From assembly GCA_963513935.1 (NCBI GenBank), contig OY740768.1, positions 66,576,231 through 66,640,230 on the forward strand: a stretch of DNA of 64,000 nucleotides, in the 5' to 3' direction. Source of the stretch: Aphrophora alni. Taxonomy: Eukaryota > Arthropoda > Insecta > Hemiptera > Aphrophoridae. Both the position numbers and the translations under genes were made by a program. Position 1 is the first letter of the stretch, and every line of letters begins with the position of its first letter. Positions 1 to 14,100 of the stretch are shown here, in pieces. Under the pieces are notes generated by a model. The model was not told where the DNA came from. It did not search any database and saw only the letters and a list, made by a program, of their open reading frames with translations.

Positions 1-750
1 AGATATATCAATTTAAGGTTTCCCTGGTTCAAAACAATAGTTTTTGAAATGATATGTGTCTGGTGCTTGTCTGTCTGTCATCTTTCTTATGTACAGTGCT
101 CTACAGTCCAAATGTGTGCTTCAGTTTTAATAAAATTTGGTATTTGGACAAATTTGGTCATATTTCAGAGTGGTATTTTTAATTTGGTTGATAACTCATA
201 ATTACCATAAGTACCTGCCATAAGAAAAAATATTTAAAAAAAAATTTTTTCTCAAAATCGGCTATAACGATTTGACCAAATTTTTCTCAAGTGTATCTTC
301 TAAAGACCCAAAATAAAATGTATTAGTTGCCATCTCTCCAAAAATGCTCGTTTGTGAGTTATTGGTATAATACTCAAAAATCAGCCATAGTGCTGTTATA
401 AAATATGTAATTTTGTTTAAATCAGCACTTCCAATTTCATTCAGATTTTAGTGAACTATGTAGATTAATGACCCAAACAATATATACATAATATCACAAG
501 TGAAAAAATGCTATGGTTCAGGAATAATTATCAAAAAAAAGCATTACTAAATCCTGACCACTAACATTCCTAAAAGCTCGATTTTTATCAAATCCGATTT
601 ACACTGAAACCTTTCTATAAATATATTTTCAAAGATGGCTTCTATGGTTCATTTCAATTTTTAACTGACAACTACTGAACTAACATAACAAAATTTTAGA
701 GAGGAATCAAATATTTATCAGTTTTTATCACTATTAAATTTGTTTACCAG
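1..750 (+). other. slit intron (3' part), AT-rich
   Basis: This is the 3' end of the intron before the first visible slit exon, ending in a TTTACCAG acceptor. It is AT-rich with homopolymer runs. I see no coding sequence, transposon end or RNA gene in it. Confidence 0.7.
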
Positions 751-883
751 GTGAGAATGATCAAGGTTGCCTTGGAGATAACTACTGCCCACCAAAGTGT
801 GTTTGCACAGGAACTGTAGTACGATGCAGTCGAGCCAAACTTATTGAAATACCTAGAGGAATACCACCAGAAACTTCAGAATT
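751..883 (+). CDS. sli: slit exon: LRRNT cap of the fourth LRR block
   Basis: The exon enters with two bases of a split codon and leaves in phase 2 before GTAAGC. It encodes the cysteine-rich N-terminal cap of LRR block 4: C-x6-C-x3-C-x-C spacing followed by [20 protein letters not shown], the step into the first LRR. In Slit this cap belongs to the D4 domain, which family knowledge links to dimerisation; the Robo-binding D2 block lies outside the window. Confidence 0.95.
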
Positions 884-2093
884 GTAAGCAAAAATGTTAT
901 TATATTTGTTTTTCTATACATCTAACTAACAATATAACTAAATTCTTGTTTATAATTTTTTAAACTTATTTCTATTTATAAAATACATAAAACATATAGA
1001 CTTTGATATATCACACACATATTTTGTTTAACATACAAAGTTTTATAAAATGAATCTACAAAAATGATATAAAAATAGACATTTCAAGTAAAAACTGAAA
1101 ACCAATTTTCTTCATGATCACTATAAGTAAGAAAGTAATAATATAATGTCAAATATATGAACAATATGGTTAACTATTTTTAATATAAAACTCATTTAAC
1201 ATTATGAATTCTGATACTATATATCTCAAAAGTTTTCTCAAGGGATCAAATAGTTTTTGCAAGATGGGATAAATAATAGGGTAGTATAACAATTTTATTT
1301 TGTAATTAACTTCATATATGTAAATTTAAATAGAGATATCATTCAAATATACTTCTCTCTAAGTAGTTTAAAGTATAAACCTCAGAACATGTTAAACAAT
1401 TGAATTAAAAGTGTCATATTATTAAAGTAACATTGGTAGGAACTTTTTAAACAGCATGTTTTTGTAGACCCATTATTATAACACTCAATATTTAAACCTC
1501 CACCTTTAGTAAATGTAAATATGTGAAGCTAATTTGATTAATCAATAACATTGTTTCTTGAAATTGTATTAAAAACCATAATATATATTTCTACAGAAAA
1601 AGGATGTTAACTTTAATGTTTATTCTAACATAAGTATGTTTGTTTCAGATATCTTGATGTCAATGAAATCCAAAGAATTCATGCAGATCGGCTTAGCCAT
1701 TTAAAGTCATTGACAAGACTGTAAGTAAATGTCTTTATTTATTACAATTATCAAAATGTAACAATAACAATTAACTATGATTACCACAAAGTAAATTCTA
1801 TATATGTAGACGTTAGCCTATGTAATTTATAAATAATTTTGAATACCTTCTATTGTTTTATATTAATTTCTATAAGGATATTATATATTTGAAGAATTTA
1901 TATAACTTTAATTGGGTGAAGACCAAATTCAAGTATTTACTAGTTCCATTCTTCCTATAGGCCTATACATAATATATATGATAGGATTTATGATACCAAG
2001 AGTCTCTAGACTGTAAAGTGGTTTGGAGCCTGACTCCTATTTGAAAAATCTGATTTATTTATATGTATATTCACACAACACTGCTCGCGAGTA

Positions 2094-2156
<63 letters not shown>

Positions 2157-5100
2157 GTGTGGAGGGGGTGCTTGTTAAGTGTTACATTAATAATCAACAC
2201 GATCACATTTTTAATAACAATAAAGAAATGTGCTATAAAGTGTAAACTTTTAGTTCTGTAACTTCTTAAATTTGTATTCAAAAATATCTTTTATTATATT
2301 GTTGAAATTATGCTGTTTTTATATATCCACAAAGTGCAGGGTAGTTTAGTAATTATTGTAGTTAATACATCAATAACGCGGTTGTCCTTTGTCTTACATA
2401 AAAAAATTAAAATAATATTATATTTATTGTTAAAAGAGGCAAATATAAACTGTGAAAATTTGATATACTGTTAAAAAATTTGCGTAGCAAATCTGAACTC
2501 AATACCTCATGTGTTTATATTGTTAAAAACAAATACAAACAGACCGGCTGCCGGAAAATGAAATGTTTACCAATAAAGACTCATTGCTCAAAATAATTCA
2601 AATTTCAATTCATCAACTACTGTAATGGTTGGTCACTTAGTAGATTAATGATTAATTAATATCTACTAATGAATACTATTATTACCATATTACTGCTAAA
2701 TATTACTTTTATTAAGAATTTCAACTAAATTTGCAAAATATGTGTACAATTTCTAAAAAGACACTATTGTTGCCACACTTTTAATGATGTTGTTAGTGTA
2801 GTTGTTGGATAGTTGGAGAAAATCAACTCAAACTCATTGATTCTTGGTGGTAATGTGTATTAATTGTGAAAGACGAATTTATACATATAGATAAATAAAT
2901 TGTTTCTATTTTCATTAGTATTAGGTAATTCTGATAATTTGTTTGATTTATATTTATTACAGGGACCTCAGTAACAACCAGATCACCATTCTTTCAAACT
3001 TCACTTTCGTTAATTTGACCAAATTATCTACATTGTAAGTACAATTCTTATTACGTGTGAAGAAATAAATAAACCTCCCTTGCATATATTATCTAAGCTA
3101 TGTACGTTAATATTTATTGCTATAATAATAGTGATGCAACAATTGCCTAAATAATTATTTTACTTTTAACTTAGTTTTAATCATTCATTTTTTAAACATA
3201 TAAAATATTTCTAATATGTGTAGTTGTTTATTGAACATTTTGTATTTAGGAATATGTACACAATTTGCAGAAAGGACTTCAACATTAACACTGTATTTTT
3301 ACAAGAAACATTAGGCCTACTTATGCAATTAAAGTTATTTCCCCCCCCCCCCACAAAATATTTATATCTGCTCACCACTATTTTATGCTCAATATCTCAA
3401 TCAGAGAATATTAATTTGAAGTCATATAAAAAGTTATCATGGAACCAGGAAACAAAAACGGTTACAACTTTTTGCTCAAACATGAATAATGTTGTAAAAT
3501 TTAATGTGTGACTACAGTATATTAATTTATACGATTCCTATTTTAAATGGGTTTGTTATTAAGCAATGAATAGTTATTCAAAAATTGTTTCAATTATCAT
3601 TCTTATATTAGTTTTCCACAATCTTTACAGTTTGTGTCGACAAAGGTCCATAAAAGTCTGCAAATAATCTTGCTCACATGCAGTGAATATTTTAATTATG
3701 TTTTTCATCGAAAATTTGTGCAATTGTTATACTGTACATTTTAATTTAAATATGTTTCAATGAACATGTTCCATGATTTAATACACACATAGAATCAAAT
3801 TAAGTTAATTACAAAATACCTAAAAGTGTTTATCTAGCAATATTTTTCCAAGGAAGATAACACACATTTTATATAAAAGCATAATAAATGTTTAGTAATT
3901 ATTTATAAATTACATAAACCAGTAGGTACTAATTATTGATTTTAATTAGGCAATCATTATTTAAGGACATTTTTAATTGAATGTAAAACAGTTCTAATAA
4001 AAAAAATAATAAATAAAATTTAAAAAAATCATTTATGTTTTTAATAAATTTATTTTATAACAGTGGAAGAAAATTTTATCAGTAATTTTCAATTGCATTA
4101 TTTATTTACATTCAATACAAATGTTTAATGTAGACTTTATTTTTTATTGGTGCCAATAAGCAAAGGCATCACTTATATTCAATTTAAATTTGTATTTCCT
4201 TATTCCAGAATAATCAGTTACAACAAGCTACAATGTATTGAAAGGGATGCTTTGGCTGGATTGAAAATGTTGAGAATAATGTAAGTACAACATTTTTTTA
4301 TAAAATTAATATTACTACAACTAGTATTATCAGGGGCGTGCCGACGGGGGGGACGAGCGGGACCGGACCCCCCCTCCCCCAGAGCCAAAAAATATTTTAA
4401 TATTTTTTTATAAATTAGCAAAATTAAAAAATATATATATTTCATAAGATATTAATAATAATTGTGATCTCCCATTTAATACTATTAATCAAAACTTTAG
4501 ACTGTTAGAGAATCATTACTTTTATGAAACAGCTAGCAGTCTCATATAGCCTAAAATAACACCATATAAACCCTATTTTTTCAAATTTTCCAAAACTCCC
4601 CAGGCCAGACCCCCACCAGAGTAAATTCCTGGACACGCCACTGAGTATTATTATATAACATTGTATATAATTTACTGTATTCATATAATATCTCAACTTC
4701 TTTCAATTTAATATAATTATTTATTATATTTATAATTAAGAGCATGTATTTCTAAGACAAAACACTACGGTTTAACAATTGTCTCAATAAACAAACCATC
4801 TGTTGCAGCGTATCAAGCAAATTGCTTTATTACTTGAGTTGAACAAATTTCATGATATGTCTCCTTTCAATCTAAGTTTGACTTCCAATTCCAATTTCCA
4901 ATAAATTATGTATAATTTGAGACAAATTAATAATTGGAATTATTATAATTTTAATATATTGATATATCACTTTTCTCTTCAAAATGTACAACATCAGCTT
5001 ACTTGATAATTTCAGTTAACATTCTTTTTTTTTTTTAGATATGTGGTCAAAATATTTGCTTTATATTAAAATATACTATGATTAGATTATAGATATTTCA

Positions 5101-8100
5101 GTAGGTTTAACATGAGCTATAGTCATGTAATGTGTAGTAGTCAAGGTGATGTGTTAACATAGTAGAGGAAGCAGTAATTTAGTTACATACTCTTGGTCCA
5201 AGCTTTTGTTGTGTGTCTGTCTAAAAATATTAACTGTAGTTAAAATGTTAAATGAGATTTTCTATTATTACTATTTTAAATGAGTTCAATGAAGTTTTTC
5301 GTATCCAAGTTTTAAAAATGACACCACACATCACATATCGTGTACAGGGCAGCAAATGTTTTTACTCAAAGATAATACCCCAGTTCTTTCCTGCCAATGT
5401 TGTATTCCTCTCTGTACTGAGACATTGGCAAAGAAAAGAGTGGCTAGCTATAGAATAAAGTAACATATAGTTCGTTTGAAATCTATATAGCCAAGCTCTA
5501 CTCTGTTATAAATTTCACTGCATTGCAACAATCAAGAAACAAGTTAAAATATTTACTTGTCTGTAAAACGTGAATAATACTTTATTAATTTCAAATGTAT
5601 TAAGAAACTACATCACTCTCCATAGTAATTTATCTTTTTGTTGTTGTTTTTTCAGATCATTACATGGAAATGATATATCAATGATTCCCGATGGAGCTTT
5701 CTCTGACCTTCATGCAATTACACATTTGTAAGTACAAAATATTATACAAAAGTTATATTCTGTGCAAAGTGGAGCCAAAAGTAGGTATATAGTTTTTTTT
5801 TTAGTTTTTTTTTTTATGGGATAATGGTAATAATAATACTAAGATATTAAATAATAATTTTCTATAAATTATTCCCTAACTAAGAAATTTCATTAATCCC
5901 AATATTCTATTTTTTTATTTATTTAACTTTGTTTTAATATTAAATTTTTTCAAGAATTAACCTAAGTCTCATATCATATTTAGTTTTGTTTCATGTTTAG
6001 TTAGTCATGTCACCAAACTATAAGATCATCAATGTAAACATCTACTCCCTCAAAATTTTTAAATTATCTTTCATTTTTTGCTGAAACACTTCAAATGGAG
6101 AGCATAAACCATATGGTGCCTCCTGAAAGGCAAATTCAATGTGATAGATCCAAAAATTTAGTCAACTTTATATACCAAAATCCATTTTTAGTATCTAAGC
6201 TGTTAAAAATATTTTGTACCAGTAATTTTGTCAGAGATTTCTTCTAAAGAAGGAATTTTAAAATGTAGATGCATGATTGCGCTATTAAGATCTTTGGATT
6301 TAAGCACAAACACATTTCTCCGTTAGGTTTGTAAACAATTACAAGCAAACTATCCCATTGTGTAGGTTGAACTTTCTCTGTATTTTTTTTCTAGTTTTCT
6401 ACATTTTTAACTTATTTTTAATTTTAATTCTGAGTGTAATAGTTATTTTCCTAGCTGCATGAATAACAGGAACTGCATTACTGTTTAGGTTAATAATATA
6501 ATAACCATCAATACCACCAATCTCAAATCAGAATATTTATTTAGAATCAAACTACTTTTATTTTTGAAGTTACATTTTTGGCTCTTGTCTGTCTCTTTTT
6601 AATTTTCATGTTGGGGTTTATCTTCGAATATTTGTTCAAGTTATCTATTTTTTTAATCAAGTTAAGCGAAACAGAATCAGTTAAACCTAAGGTACATAGC
6701 GCTTTAGAATTGACAACATCTAGACAATGATCTTCATTTTTATAACCTACATTTAATAAACATTTCCCAGAAGTATAATCTTTATCCCAAACTTCTAATG
6801 CCTGATTTTAATTTAGATCCTTAATTCCGAATAATCAAAAAATTCCTTGAGTGCTCTATCAAAAAATTGAGAATTAATTTATCATTAATTGGAGTGTTTA
6901 TGAGCCTACTAAAATCACACATACTAATTCATAACAAAACTATCTATATTTTTGTCAATTTTCTGTTCTCAAGAAAGAAACTATTTTTGTCTGGAATAAA
7001 ATTACTATCAACTTTTGAAAGGACTATTTTAATATAATTTTTATAACTTTTCAAATAGGTAAAACTATTGTAAACTTTAAATGCTCTGTCACCAATGGCA
7101 GACAATAAAAGAGCAATTTGGTACTGACTAGTTTCACAACAGTCACTTTTACGAGCTATACTTTTTTTCTTTTTTTTAATTCTAAAGTTACTAATTCTCT
7201 AACATGTTACCTGTCCATGAACTTTTTTGATAGTTGGTTTTTCTTGACTTTCACTTTCAGTAGTCATGGATTCTACATTTTTTATATTTTGGTTCCAACA
7301 TTTTTACTTTCAATTGATTTAGTGACACTTAAATTAAAGATTTAGGGCCATATTTATGAACGTTCCTTTTTTTAAGGTCTCCTTTATGCTGCTTCTTCAG
7401 ACCTCTCCTAAGGATTTTTCGTTTTATATATGTACCTTTAGTATTTCTTTTATTAAGGAAGATAATTTGCTAAGGAATTCCTTAGTGATTTAACCTACTA
7501 TGCTCCCTTAGCATTAAGCTTGGTCAAGAACTATCTTAAACCTCCCTTACCTATAATGTTCAAAATAGAACAATAATCTAGTTTGTTATTAAAGATTGTG
7601 AAAATAATGGAAGAATCAAAATTATTTTCTAGAATTCCTTAGTATGTAAATGAGGTGCCATCACAAGCACCGAGAAGATACCTGAGGGTTAGCGAAAATA
7701 CACTTCATTTTTATTATGAAGGTCAAATGTGTAAAATGTTATAAGTTAATACACTTTTCGATATCATATTTTTACATAATTATATGATTCCATTCTTTTG
7801 GATAAAATGTCAGAAATAAAGCATACGGCTTGCTTGAAGTTTCATAATATAACAGTAGCAGAAAATAGAGATGTTAATGTTAAATAATATTATTTGGAGA
7901 AAAAAACTAAATTACAGAAATTTGAACATTCTTGTTGTATGGTATACAATTACAGTAAAATGATTCATTTTCCTTCAACACTGCACCCTCTGTGCATATA
8001 TACTCAAACCATGTTTTTATTTTATAGTCAAATCTTTTAATAAATCTTTTTCTAGATTATAAAATGCTAGCAACCTCTTACTCTTCGTCGATCTTTCTCC

Positions 8101-11100
8101 TTATGATTGAAAATTAATTGTCAATTGAATAAAAATAAATCAAAACATACTAACACACTGCACACAAGTAATTAATGGTAGATAACAGCTGTTTAATTTT
8201 TATGAACCATCCGCTGCAGCAATTACTGAAATCTCATTGCTTCTTATTGATGATGCAATTGATATTTGTGACGTAGTTCTCTAGGTTCATAAATGATATT
8301 TTATTTAAGGGATGGTTTAGTATAAGGAAGAGTTAAGTGTTTCCTTAAGGAAATCCTAAAGAATGTTCATAAATACAGCCTTTAGTAACTGACTCTTAGA
8401 TTTTACAAAAAAAAACTAAATTTTGTAACTTAGCCATGTCATATGTTAGATGTTAATCAAGACAAATCAAACATATGTTTACTGTACATAAGCCATCTTT
8501 ATTCTATTCTGTGTAGTGGTTGGGGGTGGGACACATAGGTCAAACTTATCTGATCAAGTACAAATAGTTTATCATATGACAAAGCCAATAGATTTTTGAA
8601 ATTTAATCATGTATGTTTTCTATAATAATGATAAGGCTCAAGATGGTTTCTTTAAATTAATCAAGTTAAATATTCTTTGTGGGGAAACAGAACCAGACTT
8701 TTATTTTATTTAAACTAATTATTTAATATTTAATTTTTACAGAGCTCTGGGAGCCAATCCTTTATACTGTGACTGTAGTTTACGTTGGCTTGCTGAATGG
8801 GTAAAACGAGATTATGTAGAACCTGGTATAGCTCGCTGTGCTGAGCCTGCTAATATGAAGGACAAGTTGCTACTGACAACACCACCTTCAACTTTTCAGT
8901 GTAAAGGTATTTATTATTATAAATAGTCTTTTTACAGCTTTAATTACTTCTAATTATATTACAGTACGAACATCTCAATTGTCTGTTTCTGTTGATTACA
9001 AAAGTAGTTCTACAAATACCAACAAATGTAACTACATATTATATTTAATAAAGGAACTATAATATACTGCATTGTACTGTATTTCAAAGAGAGTTATTAA
9101 ATAATAAAGTCATTTATTTTGCACTCAATGCACATTAATTGTATAACTTTTAGAACATTTTTGTTCAGTGTAAATTTATTTATCATATACACACAGTATA
9201 AAGAAAGTATTATGTTGGAAATAAAGTTGTCCTTGAGATTTATGCAGATATGCCTGTTTTGAGAATCCCTAACTACAAAGTGATTTTGTAATGATGTTTG
9301 ACATCTGTCAATGCACAAAAATATAGTACAAAGTTTTGGCCCATTTTATAATTTGATCATATTTCCAGTCTGTTTTTTATTGTTTCAATAGCTCAAATTT
9401 AGAAGTGACTCTCCATAAGAAAAACTCAAAATTCCAACTTTCATGAAATTGTTTTAAATAATTTTGAAAAAATTGTGGTAAAATAATATTTTAAGGACTA
9501 AGGACTCAAACAAATCACATTTGTCATTATCTACAAAAAATACTGGTTTGACAGTTAAAAAATAAATAAGGAAAATGTACCCTATTCTTAAAAATTGAAT
9601 GTCTCAAATTTAGACTAAGCAATTTCTATCAAATTGTTTAAAATTTTATTAAAATGTTGACTTAAATATATATGTCACTCCTCAAGTAAATAAAAATTAC
9701 AGTTCATGTGTAAATTGTAAAATAGTAAATTGAACCTCCGGTTGACAAAGTGAGTCCTTGGTATTTTCCTATTTTCTCGTGAACTGTAAATTTAATCAAA
9801 GGAGCTTGTGCTGATTTTTACACTTTCGCCCTCCTAAAGACGTTATAGTTATTTGCTTTTTTAGACAGATAGCTCCTGTCCAGCATTTTTTAGGAAATTA
9901 GAATCAATATTTGTTAGTTCATTATAATTTCATTTTGTGTATAAGTGTAAAAGAAAGTTATTGCACTGTTATTTTGGAGTCTTAATTGATACTATATAAT
10001 TATGTTTATTTCAGGACGAGTAAGCTATGACATTTTATCCAAATGTGACGCTTGTTTCACATTTCCTTGCTCCAATGAAGGTCAATGTGAGGCTTTACCT
10101 GAAAGACAATATGTCTGTCGGTGTTCACCTGGTTACCATGGCAACCATTGTCAATATATGATTGATGCATGCTATGGTAATCCTTGTAGAAACTCTGGAA
10201 CATGCAAGGTCCTTGAAGAAGGAAGATTTAGGTAATTGACACTCAAGAACAAATATTATAATATTTATATTTTAATGCTCCTCCACAAATTAAATACTCA
10301 TGAAAGATTTATTATTCATTTGTATTTTTTTTTTTTTTTTTTTAGCTGCCACTGTGCTCCTGGATTTACTGGTGTTCGTTGTGAAAGTAATGTTGATGAC
10401 TGTGTTGACAGCAAGTGTGAGAATAATGCAACTTGTATTGATCTTGTTCAAGCTTATGAATGCCGATGTTCATCAGGATTTATGGGTAATGATTTGCTTT
10501 ATTACTTGATATTGCTATTTTCTTTCTTATGATATTGTAAAAAATAAAAAATATATTAAATTAATAAATTAATTTTTTTTTCTATATTTACAAATTTTTA
10601 ATAGTCTAAACAATGGACCTGTAATCTTTTATATACTGGAGTTCATATTTCATGTTTTTTTTATTTGACTTTTTTAAATATAAAAACCAATTTTACATAT
10701 GTCAAGCTAAGTTTAATCACCAATAAATTAAGCAGATGCAACAAAAGACAAAACATGATGTAATTTCAAGCAAGGAAATTGTTATACTGAAAACTAATTA
10801 AAATCAAACCAAAGTTTGACCTAATGTCCGTATTGTTTTAAATAAGGTATTGTTTTTAATGAAGAAAAATTAAACAAAGTGAATAAGTTTTACTATCTTG
10901 GAAGCAAGATTGTTAGGGATGGTGTGATGTCCTTGCCGAGTCTGTGTAACCATAAATACTTAATGATTTAAGTTGGTATTGGTTGATAAACTAGGATAAA
11001 TAACAACACACTATTGATGTTGAAAAACGTGGCGTAAGTCTAAGATGGATTACAACATTAGGTAGAGGAAAGCTTGGAACAGCCGGAACAGAATCCCGTT

Positions 11101-14100
11101 GCCTTGTGGGATTGCCATGATATTTTTTTGCCAACTTATGAAAACAATAATTTGTAACAGTATACCACAGATGGAAGAGCAGAAGAAGACATGGATGCAA
11201 GGTTGAGGAAGACACAGACAGTTTTTGCAGTGTTTAAAAGAAGACAACTTTCCACAAAGTCAAAGAACAGAGTATTTAATTGTAGTATGAATACTGTTTT
11301 GCTTTATGCAGAGGAAACATTGAAGATAAGAAAAAGCATGAAGCAAAAGTTGCAGGTATTTATTAACAAGTTCCTTGAAAAATTTTGAGAATATGGTGGC
11401 TGACAACAATATTAAACAGAGATTTGTTTAAAAAACAAATCAATAGCCAAGAAATAAAAGCATTAGAAGAAGAAGCAAGATGGAATTGAATAGGACACAC
11501 AATACGGAAACCGGACTTAGATATAACAAAGCAGGCATTGGAATGGAATCCGGATGGAAAGAGGAGTAGAAGCAGATATGGAACTGGAGCTTCATGGAGG
11601 AGGTGAAGAAGATTGGGAACACATGTCAATAGATCAGAGGAGAGGTTCAAAACCAAGTTCGATAGAGACATGTCGTGGATGCTCTGTTCTGGTGGGAATG
11701 AAGTAAGTATTCTTAAAACAGAATTTTTATTTATTGATATATTATGTTCTGTTTTAGGTGAATATTGTGAGACAAAGATTCCATTCTGTACAAAAGAATA
11801 CAATCCATGCCGTAATGGAGCACGTTGTGTGGATCATTTCACGCACTATACTTGTGAATGTGTACCAGGATATAGTGGAGATAATTGCACTATAAATGTT
11901 GATGACTGTCAAAACAACATGTGTCAGGTTAGTAACACTTCCCCCATCCCTTTTCAAAATAAAACACTATATTAAAAATGGCCAATAACGTAATATGCAA
12001 TTCTGAAGATGTGGTGAAACACATATTTTCAAAACGTTGGTCTTAGGTCACATATTTAAAAGAAAATTGACAAAAACCTTTTTAAACTACTACCATTTTG
12101 AAACAAATTCATTGATCTTACTGGTTAATTAATTTGTTCAATCACTTGTTTTTTTGCCGGCCAGGTGAATCTCCTTTCAAAACACTTCCTGTGTCATTCA
12201 ACCAACGACGAATTGCTTTATCATCAGGCGAATTTTGACCTCGATACGTAACTTGAAACCGTGCTGCACACTAACAATCGATTTAAATTCTGTGTACCAC
12301 AGAACACACTATGCCTTCTGTTGCATGTGAGTCACAATGGCGGCCTGCCACCGCGCAGCTGTTCTACACATGCCAAGGTCAACGCTTCCTCCCATGCTAC
12401 ACGAAAAACAAAACTTTGTTCTTTTCTCTTCTATTTGACGTTTAAATCATTTAGTTATCTTCAATAGTCCCCAAGCAATAGTCGTTCGAAATCCCGGCAT
12501 TCTTTTTCGGATTCCTTGTATAACTCTTAATAAATCATCCTGCATTAATCCTTAGGTAAATTTTTTATATGTACTGACCCTTACTGCCCTGCAAATGGCT
12601 CTATTAAAAATAATTGCTTTTGCATGGGAATGTTTTGTGAGAATTTGTTTAAATCTATCCACAAACATAACATTTAAATGGAGAAATACATATATAACAT
12701 TTCAAATTTATTTAATTTTTTTTTTTTAAGTAATGAAAATTTAGTTTTCCAAGTGATAATTATGCCATTTCCAAAGCAGTTATAGAAACAATTGGATTGA
12801 AAGGAGCTACATCTTTTAAACTTTTTTGCAAACAAGTTTCAGAAGTCAGAATTATAAAAATTGTGTAGATTACATTTTAAAAGATTAGCCTTTATTAACG
12901 GTGATATGGGCTCTTTTTTGGTTTTGAATCTGATTTTCGGCAATATGATTTATTTCAACAAAATTAAATTAAAACTCTAAGCTTATTTTGATTAAATTTT
13001 ATATGATTCAACAAGTAGTTAGACAATAGATGAACACGAACTGTAGACCTAAATGAGTTCATTTCATACATGTAGAGCATAAACAACTAATAAATATTGT
13101 AAAATATATAATACAGATTTAAATTTATCAATATTTACTTTATCAGTAGAGTTGACAACAAAAAACAAAATTAAAGCAAATATCTGTTTTGATTTAATAT
13201 TGTTTCTTATAACCATTTAATCAGGTATAATGCCAAGTGCTATGAAATTGTGTGCTTTTTCAGGTTAATTAATAAAAATTATAAGATACTTTTATTGTTA
13301 GACCTATATATAGTTCAATTATAAAAACAAGTTGATGGGCGACATCATGGGTACTTACACAGCCTGATCATACAATGAAACAAACTGATCCTCTAAATTT
13401 AATGTCCAAAAGTTAGTTTCTTGGACCTTGTAAGGTATGTTAAATTGTATTGGTAGATCAAGTAGGGTAGGTTTTAACCAGTAGGGTAAGTTGTTTAAAA
13501 CAGTTTCTAAGCCTTATAATTATGTATATCACTATTTTCTTGACATTAGATAAGCTGTAGTAGGCCTCATAAAGGTATATATAATCCATTCTACCCCTCA
13601 TTTGCTTTGCTCATGTTAGTGTCTCAGCTCTGGCCAGCCTTAAAGCTATGAAGGAATCTTCGATCGCTATGCTCATATTGGTGATTCAGCTTTGCTGGAT
13701 CTCGTAACAATACCAATAACACTTTTTTTATTAGAGTGGTCAGTGTTTGAAATTCACATTTTTGGTAATAACTTTGCTATTTTTGACAATAACTTTGTCA
13801 TTGCAGAAAGGTGGGGTTAGTACCATTACATGCAGATTAAAATCTGCAAATGTATCTAATTTAGTGTATTATAAGTTGAAAAACATACAATATGAACAAT
13901 TTTGACATTTTTATTCCTATTTTTCTGAATTTTAATAGAGTTGAGCACACTATAGTTCTCTATACCAAATTTATGTTCCTATCTTAATTTAGTCGCTTCT
14001 ATTGTGCTTATGTACAGACTACAAAGACAATGACAACAACAACAACAACGATAGATGAACATGAACGGCATGTAAAAATCATTTTTTCAGTTTCCTAGGC

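Larger units (their letters stand above)
5728..8742 (+). other. slit intron with gypsy and Harbinger-like relics
   Basis: A 3-kb intron. It contains a Ty3/gypsy remnant on the minus strand (about 5990-7320) almost abutting a Harbinger-like element (7345-8381). The remaining flanks are AT-rich. Confidence 0.8.

Noticed and set aside
2006..2281. Open frames on both strands across the TG repeat
   Set aside because: They encode only dipeptide runs from the microsatellite and sit inside a slit intron.
3224..3511. 95-codon frame across the poly-C run
   Set aside because: No recognisable domain, crosses a homopolymer and lies within an intron.
10236..10532. 98-codon frame covering EGF2/EGF3
   Set aside because: Its start is intronic; only 10346-10485 is exon.
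11613..11975. A 120-codon frame that could look like a small EGF protein
   Set aside because: It is a chance fusion of LINE sequence, intron and the slit EGF4/5 exon; the true exon starts at 11758 with a normal acceptor.
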